Origin: Methylophilaceae bacterium
GTDB lineage: Bacteria > Pseudomonadota > Gammaproteobacteria > Burkholderiales > Methylophilaceae
Reading direction: 5' to 3'
Assembly: GCA_905339275.1 (NCBI GenBank)
Contig: CAJPFK010000038.1
Coordinates: forward strand, 1-64,000
Length of the DNA stretch: 64,000 nucleotides
The first letter of the stretch is position 1; each line of letters starts with the position of its first letter. The notes beneath the pieces are model-generated. The model had not been told where the DNA came from. It ran no database searches and saw only the letters and a list, made by a program, of their open reading frames with translations. The position numbers and the translations under genes are program-made. This document shows, piece by piece, positions 1-9,116 of the stretch.

Positions 1-2
1 AG

Positions 3-137
3 CAGGCTGCGCGTATTTCCGACTATACGGCCTACATGTACCTGGGCGAACTGATCGAATACGGGGATACCGACAAGATATTCACCAATCCCACGCGTAA
101 GGAGACGGAAGATTACATCACCGGCAAGTTCGGCTGA
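3..137 (+). CDS. pstB: PstB, phosphate ABC transporter ATP-binding protein (3' end only)
   Basis: This is the last 44 codons of an open frame cut by the left edge. The readable tail ([19 protein letters not shown], then a [16 protein letters not shown] end) matches the conserved C-terminus of PstB, the cytoplasmic ATPase of the high-affinity phosphate importer PstSCAB. The Walker and signature motifs lie outside the window. It ends in TGA and is followed 14 nt later by a strong symmetrical terminator. A phoU gene often follows pstB but is not present here. The identification rests on the tail only, but that tail is distinctive. Confidence 0.85.
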   Translation, partial: QAARISDYTAYMYLGELIEYGDTDKIFTNPTRKETEDYITGKFG

Positions 138-151
138 TACAGTGTCCGGCT

Positions 152-191
152 ACCCAATAAAAAACACCCTGCAGGGTGTTTTTTATTGGGT
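152..191. terminator. Bidirectional rho-independent terminator between pstB and the convergent unknown gene
   Basis: This is a 40-nt perfect palindrome. A GC-rich core (CACCCTG/CAGGGTG) is flanked by an A-run on the left and a T-run on the right, so it can act as an intrinsic terminator on both strands. It sits between pstB (+) and the gene ending at 231 (-). Confidence 0.9.
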
Positions 192-230
192 CACTCCAAT
201 TCATCGATAGCCTGTTCCGGATTACAAACC

Positions 231-869
231 CTAAAGAAAATCCCGCAGATTCACCTTGAGCGCGGCCGCCTGCCGTTCAACCTCCCTCAGCGACTGCGCC
301 AGCAATTGGTCCGCCTTGACCGGGCCCACATACTGACACATCGAAACATAGGCCAGATTGATCAATTGTTGCAATTGCTCGATCCCGAAATTGGCGGCCA
401 GGTTGGAGCTATAACCCGCCAGCCAGTCTTTCAGACGGGCGATGCTGAACTGGTCAGCCTTGATCTGGCCCAGGTTCTCCAGCAGATAATTGCGTATGCC
501 TCCCTGGGAGACCGCATCATACTTGCCCAGCATCTGGGTCAAGAGCAGGACAAACACCGTAGTGACGGAATCAAGCTCGTACTCTGCATCCGCCTGCATA
601 TCCGCAACCGACTTGGTGTTGATTTGCGGGTCGGGCAATAGCTTGCCCACTGGCAAATCCATCGCGTGAATGACCGCACGCAATATTTCACCGCGCCTTT
701 CCTTCAGCTCCGGCGTCGTGCAGCACTGCGCAACAAACACATTCAGGGCAAATGTCGGTTTGTGCGAAAACTCCTGCTGCCATAATTCAAGCGCCTGCAT
801 CAGCCTGAGGTCATCCAGGAACGGCCTCAAGCCTGTGTAAACCGCACGGCGGCGATGTACTAAATCCAT
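231..869 (-). CDS. Conserved-looking protein of unknown function, co-transcribed with amtB
   Basis: The product is 212 residues and I do not recognise the family. It looks soluble: there is no signal peptide or membrane segment, and it is largely helical with leucine- and glutamine-rich stretches. The C-terminal part reads YVSMCQYVGPVKADQLL, then an amphipathic helix ending LRDFL. I chose the ATG at 869 because an AAGGA ribosome site lies 6 nt upstream; a TTG two codons earlier would touch that site. The gene starts 11 nt after the amtB stop, so the two almost certainly share a transcript. The usual partner of amtB is a PII protein (glnK), which this does not resemble. A role in ammonium uptake or its signalling is inference from position only. 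Confidence 0.75.
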   Translation of the reverse strand: MDLVHRRRAVYTGLRPFLDDLRLMQALELWQQEFSHKPTFALNVFVAQCCTTPELKERRGEILRAVIHAMDLPVGKLLPDPQINTKSVADMQADAEYELDSVTTVFVLLLTQMLGKYDAVSQGGIRNYLLENLGQIKADQFSIARLKDWLAGYSSNLAANFGIEQLQQLINLAYVSMCQYVGPVKADQLLAQSLREVERQAAALKVNLRDFL

Positions 870-880
870 TATCAATCCTT

Positions 881-2188
881 CTAGATCTTGTGCAGCTCTT
901 TGACATGCTCGCTCAAATAGGCCACGTCACGGTTGAATTCCGGATAGCCGACTTCCCCATGCTCGGTAATATCCAGGCCACGCTGCTCGTGCATCGTGCT
1001 GACACGCAGGCCTATGGTTTTGGAGATGACGGTATACATCAGGTAAGCGCTGAAAAAAACCCAGAGAAATGCAACGCTAACACCCAGCAACTGCACCATG
1101 ATCTGGTCGGCATCGAACATGTTGCCCTTGAGAAAAATCCCGGCCGCCATCGTTCCCCAAACGCCCGCGAATCCGTGAACGGAAACCGCACCGACCACAT
1201 CGTCGTACTGCATTTTTTCCATGAAAATAAACCCCAGCACGGTAACCAGCCCCCCGATAAAACCGGTCAGCACTGCATAAGGAATATCCATCGTGGCACA
1301 ACCGGCAGTAATCGCCACCAGGCCGCCGATGCTGCCATTGACCGCATTCGTCAGCAGCGCCGGCTGCCTAGTCAGGGAGCTCATGAACAAGGCCCCTACA
1401 GCCCCTGCCGCACCGGCCATGTGCGTATTCAATACGATAGGCCCGATATCGGTGCCCACCAGCAAGGTACTACCGCCATTGAAACCGAACCAGCCGAACC
1501 AGAGCAGAAACCCGCCGATTGCCACAAAGCCCAGATTATGTCCGGGAATCATGTGCGTCTCCCCGTTATTGCCGAAACGCCCGAGGCGCGGGCCAAGAAT
1601 CATGATACCGGCCAGTGCGCACCATGCTCCCACCGAATGTACGACTGTCGAGCCGGCAAAATCGATAAATCCCATCTGCTTGAGCCAGCCGCCCTCATTC
1701 CACACCCAACTGCCGAAAACCGGGTAAATAACGGCTGTAATCCCCATTGCCCCGACCAGGTACCCGAAATAATTCGTCCTCTCCGCCATTGCGCCGCTGA
1801 CGATCGTCGCCGCCGTCGCTGCAAACATGATCTGGAAGAACAGCAGCGTGTAATCCAGGCCGCCGCCTTCCGACATGGCAAACAAATCCGTTCCGATCCA
1901 GCCACTTGGATTGGCTCCAAACATCAGGCCGTATCCTAGCGCCCAGAACAGCAGCGCACCTACACAGATATCCATGTAATTCTTCATCATCACATTGACG
2001 GCATTCTTGGCACGCGCCATGCCGGATTCAAGCATGGCAAACCCGGGTTGCATCATGAATACCATGGCACCTGCAACCACGATCCAGAGCGTATGAATCG
2101 CATCGGCGGGCACCGCTTCATCGGCAAAAGTGGATAACGGGAAAACCAGGGCAATCGCAGCAAAAAGTAAAGAAACAATGGCTTTCAT
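881..2188 (-). CDS. amtB: Ammonium transporter AmtB
   Basis: This inner-membrane channel conducts ammonia/ammonium. The 435-residue product begins with a cleavable signal peptide (to about FADEA) as in other AmtB proteins, then eleven hydrophobic helices. Family hallmarks visible are the early motif FMMQPGFAMLESG, the AMAERTNYFG region, and the twin pore histidines in STVVHSVGAW and VSVHGFAGVWG. The cytoplasmic C-terminal tail is short and polar (DITEHGEVGYPE), the region that binds PII in studied homologues. It is divergent from the lipoprotein gene at 2312. No glnK is adjacent; the gene of unknown function at 231-869 follows instead. Confidence 0.96.
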   Translation of the reverse strand: MKAIVSLLFAAIALVFPLSTFADEAVPADAIHTLWIVVAGAMVFMMQPGFAMLESGMARAKNAVNVMMKNYMDICVGALLFWALGYGLMFGANPSGWIGTDLFAMSEGGGLDYTLLFFQIMFAATAATIVSGAMAERTNYFGYLVGAMGITAVIYPVFGSWVWNEGGWLKQMGFIDFAGSTVVHSVGAWCALAGIMILGPRLGRFGNNGETHMIPGHNLGFVAIGGFLLWFGWFGFNGGSTLLVGTDIGPIVLNTHMAGAAGAVGALFMSSLTRQPALLTNAVNGSIGGLVAITAGCATMDIPYAVLTGFIGGLVTVLGFIFMEKMQYDDVVGAVSVHGFAGVWGTMAAGIFLKGNMFDADQIMVQLLGVSVAFLWVFFSAYLMYTVISKTIGLRVSTMHEQRGLDITEHGEVGYPEFNRDVAYLSEHVKELHKI

Positions 2189-2311
2189 AAGCGCTTTCTT
2201 CGAACAGGTTAATCAGGGGCAATCAACCCTGGAAAGCACGAAGAGTGCCAGTCGGCGGCAACTCGCTTATAATCCGGATACTAACGATCCTCACTACCAC
2301 CTGGAAACCCG

Positions 2312-2548
2312 ATGAAAATAACCGCACTATTACTGCTGACGCTCTCACTCACTGCATGCAACATGCTCGGCGACAAAAAAACCGCCGATGCCAGGCAATG
2401 GAACAAGGTCAGTTGCATCGGCTTCGCCAACTGGGACGTGTGTCATGAAAAAGCCAGGAGACTCTGCGGCAAGGACTACGATGTCAGGAATATGCAGGAA
2501 AGCCTGATTACGCAGAACCGCAGCATGGAAATCGCCTGCAAGCAATAG
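2312..2548 (+). CDS. Small lipoprotein of unknown function
   Basis: The product is 78 residues with a short lipoprotein signal peptide (MKITALLLLTLSLTAC); the lipobox cysteine is residue 16. The mature part is about 60 residues, charged, with four further cysteines that could form disulphides in the periplasm. I recognise no family. A TATAAT hexamer at 2268-2273 could be its -10 box, though no good -35 is visible. It stands alone between amtB (divergent) and gdhA and is followed by a perfect 12-bp hairpin. Confidence 0.75.
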   Translation: MKITALLLLTLSLTACNMLGDKKTADARQWNKVSCIGFANWDVCHEKARRLCGKDYDVRNMQESLITQNRSMEIACKQ

Positions 2549-2566
2549 ATTCCCGCCCGACCGGGA

Positions 2567-2599
2567 CATGCATCCGGGAAAAATACGCCCGGATGCATG
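2567..2599. repeat. Perfect 12-bp inverted repeat (hairpin) after the lipoprotein gene
   Basis: CATGCATCCGGG and its exact complement are separated by nine mostly A/T bases. It begins 18 nt after the lipoprotein stop codon. There is no T-run on either side, so it is a weak candidate for an intrinsic terminator and may instead protect the 3' end of the mRNA. Confidence 0.6.
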
Positions 2600-2769
2600 C
2601 CTGGTAATCATGGAAACCAGCCGGAACAAAAACATCTGCGCGCCTGCCGGTTCCGAACGAATTTCCGGATAAATCCGAAATTTCCCTCCGTATGCCTTGT
2701 GTCTAGCAAAATTAAGCTTTACAGTTTCATGCACCAAAATAATGCATTGAAACTACGAAGAGAAACTCA

Positions 2770-4113
2770 GTGAAATACAGCAGCATTGAACACTTTCTAA
2801 ATGACGTTGCCCAGCGCAACCCCGGTCAAACAGAATTTCAGCAGGCAGTAACGGAAGTCATGACCAGCCTGTGGCCCTATATCCAGGTGCATCCCCGCTA
2901 TGCCGAGCAAGGACTGCTCGACCGCCTGGTTGAGCCTGAACGCATCATCATGTTCCGCGTCTCGTGGGTGGACGACCACGGAGAAGTCCAGGTCAACCGG
3001 GGATTCCGCATCCAGCACAATTCCGCCATCGGCACATTCAAGGGCGGGCTGCGTTTTCACCCCTCGGTCAATCTATCGGTACTCAAGTTCCTGGCTTTCG
3101 AACAAACCTTCAAGAACGCACTCACCACCCTGCCCATGGGCGGGGGGAAAGGCGGCGCGGATTTCAACCCCAAGGGTAAAAGCCCTGGAGAAGTCATGCG
3201 CTTCTGCCAGGCTTTCGCGCTTGAGCTCTACCGCCACTTAGGCTCGGATACCGATGTCCCCGCGGGCGATATCGGCGTAGGAGGCCGCGAGATAGGCTAC
3301 ATCTCCGGCATGGTGAAAAAGATTACCAACCGCACCGACTGCGTCTTCACCGGTAAGGGATTGAGTTTCGGCGGCTCGCTCATTCGCCCCGAAGCCACCG
3401 GTTATGGCACGGTCTACTTCGCCAACGAAATGCTTGAACACGCAGGCCGTTCGATGGATGGCCTGCGCGTCAGCGTTTCCGGCTCAGGCAACGTCGCCCA
3501 ATACGCTATCGAAAAAGCCATGGCCCTCGGCGCAAAAGTCGTCACCGCATCCGACTCCAGCGGCACCGTTGTCGATGAAGATGGCTTCACGCCTGAAAAG
3601 CTCGCCATCCTCATGGAAGTCAAGAATCATCATTATGGCCGCGTAAGCGAATACGCCGAACGTATCGGCGCCACATTCCTGCCAGACCACGCACCATGGG
3701 ATATCCCGGTCGATGTCGCCCTGCCTTGCGCCACGCAGAACGAACTGGACGGCGAAGCGGCACGAAAACTCGTCAGCAACAACATCATCTGCGTGGCCGA
3801 AGGCGCCAACATGCCCTGCACATTCGAAGCCATCAGCGTTTTTGAGGCCAACCACGTGCTTTACGCCCCCGGGAAAGCCAGCAACGCGGGCGGCGTCGCC
3901 ACCTCGGGGCTCGAAATGAGCCAGAACGCGGCCCGGCTATCCTGGCCACGCGAAGAAGTGGATGCCAGGCTTCTGCAAATCATGCGGGGCATCCACGCAT
4001 CCTGCCTGCAATACGGCGAACGCGCCGACGGCCGTATCAGCTATATACAAGGTGCGAATGTTGCCGGTTTTATCAAGGTGGCCGATGCAATGCTCGCGCA
4101 AGGCGTACTGTAG
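2770..4113 (+). CDS. gdhA: NADP-type glutamate dehydrogenase
   Basis: Catalyses reductive amination of 2-oxoglutarate to glutamate in the cytoplasm. The 447-residue length is that of the hexameric bacterial NADP enzyme. Visible motifs are the substrate region FKGGLRFHPSVN, the catalytic-lysine loop LPMGGGKGGADFNPKG, DVPAGDIGVGGREIGY, and the dinucleotide-binding SGSGNVAQYA. The start is a GTG with a GAAGAG-like ribosome site. With amtB upstream on the other strand the region handles ammonium uptake and assimilation. An imperfect dyad at 2660-2683 in the leader might be an operator. Confidence 0.96.
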   Translation: MKYSSIEHFLNDVAQRNPGQTEFQQAVTEVMTSLWPYIQVHPRYAEQGLLDRLVEPERIIMFRVSWVDDHGEVQVNRGFRIQHNSAIGTFKGGLRFHPSVNLSVLKFLAFEQTFKNALTTLPMGGGKGGADFNPKGKSPGEVMRFCQAFALELYRHLGSDTDVPAGDIGVGGREIGYISGMVKKITNRTDCVFTGKGLSFGGSLIRPEATGYGTVYFANEMLEHAGRSMDGLRVSVSGSGNVAQYAIEKAMALGAKVVTASDSSGTVVDEDGFTPEKLAILMEVKNHHYGRVSEYAERIGATFLPDHAPWDIPVDVALPCATQNELDGEAARKLVSNNIICVAEGANMPCTFEAISVFEANHVLYAPGKASNAGGVATSGLEMSQNAARLSWPREEVDARLLQIMRGIHASCLQYGERADGRISYIQGANVAGFIKVADAMLAQGVL

Positions 4114-4185
4114 GCAAGCCTCTTTTCGTTATGCGCCCAGCCGGGTCCGTCCTGCAGGCGCTCACTCGACCGACTTCCGCAAACA

Positions 4186-4216
4186 AAAAGGGCCACCCTC
4201 TCGGGTGACCCTTTTG
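4186..4216 (-). terminator. Intrinsic terminator of ssrA
   Basis: The stem is AAAAGGGCCACCC/GGGTGACCCTTTT with one mismatch and a TCTC loop, giving a T-run when read on the minus strand just past the tmRNA 3' end. It may also stop gdhA transcription from the other side. Confidence 0.85.
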
Positions 4217-4220
4217 TGTT

Positions 4221-4611
4221 TGGTGGAGCCGGCGGGAATCGAACCCGCGTCCGCAAGCCCTCCACAGACAGTTCTACATACTTAGCTGTGTTGTTTGATT
4301 TAACCTGATGCTCACCAACGAGCAAGCAAACAGCAGGCGAGTTACCTTGGATTTAATGTTGTATCAAGTAACCCGATACAACACGAGTCTCTCTATATGA
4401 CGCTGCTGCGAGAGTTATTCACTCAACATGCTTTCGCATGTTTTTTCGCCCGACCGAGAGACCCTTCGGTGCAGCGTCCAGCCGGGATTAAGCGGCTAGA
4501 GCGTAAGTTTCGTCGTTTGCGACTATACTTGTTCTAGTTTATTTACGAGGTGACTAGCCCTCGGTATGCCCTGCACTGCTTTGTAACCCACGTCGAAACC
4601 TGGTCGGCCCC
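4221..4611 (-). ncRNA. ssrA: Transfer-messenger RNA (tmRNA)
   Basis: This one-piece tmRNA of 391 nt rescues stalled ribosomes and tags their products. The 5' end GGGGCCG pairs with CGGCTCC before the encoded CCA at the 3' end. A TTCGATT T-loop with a GCGGG/CCCGC stem is clear. The tag reading frame lies at 4488-4520 and begins at GCA as resume codon; it encodes ANDETYALAA followed by TAA, the expected degradation-tag form. Its protein partner smpB is immediately upstream on the same strand. Short open frames over this span are coincidental. Confidence 0.97.
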
Positions 4612-4680
4612 TGATGGTTTGAAACATTCACTGCCCCACTATGACTCACCCATGATCGAATAAGTTCTAGCCGGGTTGAA

Positions 4681-4686
4681 ATTATA
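4681..4686 (-). promoter_or_regulatory. Candidate -10 box of ssrA
   Basis: A perfect TATAAT on the minus strand lies 70 nt upstream of the mature tmRNA 5' end, consistent with a precursor that is trimmed. No convincing -35 hexamer is seen at 16-18 nt. Confidence 0.45.
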
Positions 4687-4826
4687 CGCCGGATTGATGC
4701 CGCCCAGCGCCTATTTATTGTACGGGCGCATGGTACGGCCTTTTTCGCGTTTGTTCTCCAATGTCCCACTGCTTCGGCCATTCCCAGTGGAGCCTAACCT
4801 GAAAGCTCGCCTGCACCGGAAGCGTT

Positions 4827-5282
4827 TCAGGCGGTACGATTATGGCGTTTCATAATGGCACTCTGCTCGCGTTTCCAGTCTTTTTCCTTCTCCGCATCCC
4901 GCTTGTCATATTGCTTCTTGCCCTTGGCGAGACCGATTTGCAGCTTGACCCGGCCGCGCACGTAGTGCATGTCAAGCGGCACCAGCGTATAGCCTGCGCG
5001 CTCGACCTTGCCGATCAGTTTGGCGATTTCTTCCGAGTGCAGCAGCAGCTTGCGAGTGCGTATCGCATCCGGGCGTATATGGGTCGAGGCTGCGCCCAGC
5101 GGCGTAATATGGCAGCCGATGAGATAGATTTCGCCGCGCTGGATAATGACGTAGGCTTCTTTCAGGTTGACGCGATTATCACGGATAGCTTTGACTTCCC
5201 ATCCTTCGAGAACGATACCGGCTTCGTATTTTTCCTCGATGAAATAATCGTGAAAGGCTTTTTTATTCTGGGCGATGCTCAT
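4827..5282 (-). CDS. smpB: SsrA-binding protein SmpB
   Basis: Binds tmRNA and mimics a codon-anticodon contact in the decoding centre during trans-translation. The 151-residue product shows the family pattern: a [21 protein letters not shown] start, GWEVKAIR, the ISPL-like HITPLG turn, and the basic tail [14 protein letters not shown] that contacts the ribosome. It lies upstream of ssrA on the same strand, a frequent arrangement. No clear ribosome site precedes the ATG. Confidence 0.97.
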   Translation of the reverse strand: MSIAQNKKAFHDYFIEEKYEAGIVLEGWEVKAIRDNRVNLKEAYVIIQRGEIYLIGCHITPLGAASTHIRPDAIRTRKLLLHSEEIAKLIGKVERAGYTLVPLDMHYVRGRVKLQIGLAKGKKQYDKRDAEKEKDWKREQSAIMKRHNRTA

Positions 5283-5342
5283 GACAAGGAGATAGACTAA
5301 AATCGGTATTTTACTCCAGTTAGATTCAGAGGTCCGTTCCTA

Positions 5343-5771
5343 ATGGCGCAGGTTGAAAAAACAGTTCTGGTCGGGCACTCGGCCGCACGGATGTATGCTT
5401 TGGTGGATGCGGTGGAGCAATACCCCGAATTTCTGCCCTGGTGCGGCGGGGTCGATCTGCTCAGGCGCGACGAGACGCACACCAGCGCGACACTGCATAT
5501 CGATTATCACGGTATCAGGCAGAATTTCACGACCGAAAACGAGAAGACCTATCCCAGCCTGATGGATATCAGGCTGGTCAACGGCCCCTTCAAACACCTG
5601 GAAGGCGTCTGGCGCTTTATCCCGCTGGCGGATGATGCATGTAAAATCGAGTTTCGCCTGAATTACGAATTTTCCAACGCCTTTTTGGCGAAACTGATTT
5701 CACCGGTATTCAGCCATATTGCGAATACATTTGTAGATGCGTTCGTCGAGCGCGCAGATAAGGTTTATTGA
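5343..5771 (+). CDS. ratA: RatA/Coq10-family START-like protein
   Basis: A 142-residue single-domain protein of the polyketide-cyclase/START fold shared by E. coli RatA and mitochondrial Coq10. The N-terminal pattern MAQVEKTVLVGHSAARMYALVD and YPEFLPWCGG is characteristic, with the late FVDAFVERA helix. RatA has been described as binding the 50S ribosomal subunit; Coq10 relatives bind ubiquinone. Which applies here is not decidable from sequence. Its stop codon overlaps the start of rnfH by one base, and smpB is divergent upstream, the arrangement also seen in enterobacteria. Confidence 0.9.
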   Translation: MAQVEKTVLVGHSAARMYALVDAVEQYPEFLPWCGGVDLLRRDETHTSATLHIDYHGIRQNFTTENEKTYPSLMDIRLVNGPFKHLEGVWRFIPLADDACKIEFRLNYEFSNAFLAKLISPVFSHIANTFVDAFVERADKVY

Positions 5772-6130
5772 TGAGTGAAGAAACCAGCCGGGGCATTCCG
5801 CACAACATCATGGTGGAAGTGGCCTACGCGCTGCCCAGGCAGCAATTGATCGTGCCGGTGAGCGTGGCGGAAAACGCCACGGTTGAAGCGGCTATCCAGG
5901 CCTCGGGCATCATGGAAAAATTCCCGGAAATCGATCTTGCCGTCAACAAGGTAGGCATCTTTGGCAAACTGAGCAAACTCGATGCGGTGTTGCGCCACCT
6001 GGACCGGGTGGAAATCTACAGGCCGCTGATTGCCGATCCGAAAGAAGTGCGGCGCCAGCGCGCCGCCGAGGGCAAGATCATGAAAAAAGGCGGCGGCCCG
6101 GCAGAGGCCGGTCCAGGCAGCGAGAGTTAG
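5771..6130 (+). CDS. rnfH: RnfH-family ubiquitin-like protein
   Basis: A 119-residue protein of the RnfH (UPF0125) family with a beta-grasp core. The VEVAYALPRQQLIVPVSV start and VGIFGKLSKLDAVLRHLDRVEIYRPL core are the family signature, including the RPL end of the conserved region. The ATG at 5771 overlaps the ratA stop (TGATG), which favours it over the preceding in-frame TTG. Biochemical function is not established; the conserved link with ratA suggests a shared process. The tail after YRPL is charged and low in complexity. Confidence 0.9.
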   Translation: MSEETSRGIPHNIMVEVAYALPRQQLIVPVSVAENATVEAAIQASGIMEKFPEIDLAVNKVGIFGKLSKLDAVLRHLDRVEIYRPLIADPKEVRRQRAAEGKIMKKGGGPAEAGPGSES

Positions 6131-6148
6131 GCAGGTCGCTGCAAACCC

Positions 6149-6622
6149 TTAATTGCAGTACTTGGCCACATCCTGCTTGGCCTGTTCCAGGTTTTTTGCA
6201 ATTCCGGCATCGTCGTAATACTCACGCTCGCCCTTTTCGTTCATTTTGCTGATGCGGCCGCCTTGCTGGAAGGTGTTCAGGTTGGATCTCGCAGTCGCAC
6301 AGTTTTCCTTCCTGACTTTTTCCTGCTCCTGCTTCACCCTGGCCTCTTCCTTGGGGTCGACAACCGCTTCCTGGCGCGTTGTTTTTGGCGGCCCGTCCGC
6401 AATGACCGGCGCAGGTGGGATCACCACTTCCCCTGCGGCCGGTTGCGGTTCGGCAGAAACTTCTTTCCTGCCATCCAGCGACTTGTATGGAACATTGGTG
6501 GGCGGCGGCACATCGGAATAGCGGGTCACGCCATCCTTGTCTTTCCATTTATAAATCTGCGCATTCGCTGCCAGAGGAAGCGCCAATGAGGCTACCGCCA
6601 ACAATATGAGGAGTTTTTTCAT
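6149..6622 (-). CDS. DUF4124-type exported protein
   Basis: The product is 157 residues with a signal peptide (MKKLLILLAVASLALPLAANA) followed by the DUF4124 signature QIYKWKDKDGVTRYSDVPPP, a short beta-rich module common in proteobacterial exported proteins. The rest is a proline-rich linker and a charged, coiled-coil-prone region ending in cysteine and asparagine. The ATG at 6622 has an AAAGAG ribosome site; an in-frame start seven codons upstream would lengthen the signal peptide without support. Function unknown. It converges on rnfH with a short gap. Confidence 0.85.
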   Translation of the reverse strand: MKKLLILLAVASLALPLAANAQIYKWKDKDGVTRYSDVPPPTNVPYKSLDGRKEVSAEPQPAAGEVVIPPAPVIADGPPKTTRQEAVVDPKEEARVKQEQEKVRKENCATARSNLNTFQQGGRISKMNEKGEREYYDDAGIAKNLEQAKQDVAKYCN

Positions 6623-6816
6623 ATCAAGCTCTTTCCCGATCATTGCTGCAATAATTCAAACATTAAGGTGCTTCCGGGCGATCGTCAATCACGATTATCG
6701 CGATGTCCGGGCCGCTTTGGATTAACTCCAGTTTACTTGGTTTGGTTGACCCGGGCCATCGGGGCTTTTTGTCATCGCTCCAGTGCCAATCGTCCCTGGC
6801 GGGTTTCAGTTTAAGA

Positions 6817-6845
6817 TTTACCCGAATCCGTCTAATCGGTATAAT
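6817..6845 (+). promoter_or_regulatory. Sigma70-type promoter of guaB
   Basis: TTTACC at 6817-6822, a 17-nt spacer and a perfect TATAAT at 6840-6845. The predicted transcript start near 6852 leaves about 18 nt of leader before guaB. Confidence 0.7.
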
Positions 6846-6848
6846 TAG

Positions 6849-8330
<1,482 letters not shown>

Positions 8331-8336
8331 GGGGAA

Positions 8337-9062
8337 ATGATGGCCGCTGAAAAAAATCGCTATGTCTCCGAGTCAGCCATTCTTGGCCTGCTGCTGCTTG
8401 CAGGCCTGCTGGGGCTGGGCTACCTGCTGTCGAAAAGCATCATCGACATCAAGATGATGGAACGCACGGTCGAGGTCAAAGGCCTTTCCGAGCGCGAAGT
8501 GCCTGCCGACATTGCCATCTGGCCGATCAGTTTCAGCATGGCGGACAACGACCTGGCCAATCTCTACCTGACCATACAGGAAAAGAATGCCAAGGTTGTC
8601 GAGTTCCTCACGGCACAAGGGTTTACGGACAGTGAAATCACCGTTTCCTCCCCTTCGGTCGTCGACAAGCTGGCACGGGAATACGATTCATCCTACAGCT
8701 CAAAATTCCGCTACAGCGCCAGTTCCACGGTTACGGTTTACTCGAACCAGGTGGACAAGGCCAGGCAAACCATGATCAGGATCGCCGACCTTGGCAGGGA
8801 AGGCATCGCCATCGCGGGCGACAGTTACAGCACGCAATTCATCTACAGCAAGCTGAACGACATCAAACCGGCGATGATTGAAGAAGCAACCAAGAATGCG
8901 CGCCAGGCTGCCGACAAGTTCGCCAAGGATTCGGACAGCACGCTGGGCAAGATCAAACGTGCCAACCAGGGCACGTTCAGCATTGAAAACCGTGATTCGA
9001 GCACAGCGCACATCAAGAAAGTGCGTGTCGTTTCCACGGTCGAGTATTACCTTTCCGACTGA
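8337..9062 (+). CDS. SIMPL-domain (DUF541) membrane-anchored protein
   Basis: The product is 241 residues. A single hydrophobic segment at about residues 13-34 anchors it, probably in the inner membrane, followed by a periplasmic SIMPL domain: VEVKGLSEREVPADIAIWPI, the repeated strand-helix units, and the ending VRVVSTVEYYLSD. SIMPL proteins have no agreed molecular function. It begins 6 nt after guaB with a GGGGA ribosome site (either of two adjacent ATG codons, 8337 or 8340, is possible) and sits between guaB and guaA in one operon. Confidence 0.85.
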   Translation: MMAAEKNRYVSESAILGLLLLAGLLGLGYLLSKSIIDIKMMERTVEVKGLSEREVPADIAIWPISFSMADNDLANLYLTIQEKNAKVVEFLTAQGFTDSEITVSSPSVVDKLAREYDSSYSSKFRYSASSTVTVYSNQVDKARQTMIRIADLGREGIAIAGDSYSTQFIYSKLNDIKPAMIEEATKNARQAADKFAKDSDSTLGKIKRANQGTFSIENRDSSTAHIKKVRVVSTVEYYLSD

Positions 9063-9116
9063 CGCGATTCAATCGCTTCTTGCCGCATGCCGGCATTTTC
9101 CTTATTGATACCATCC

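Noticed and set aside
890-1939. Long open frame (349 codons) on the + strand inside amtB
   Set aside because: It is antisense to a clear amtB gene. The translation is low in complexity with no domain, and long antisense frames are expected in sequence of this base composition.
4554-4781. 75-codon minus-strand frame upstream of ssrA
   Set aside because: It runs into the tmRNA 5' part and its promoter region. The RNA gene is certain and the peptide has no features.
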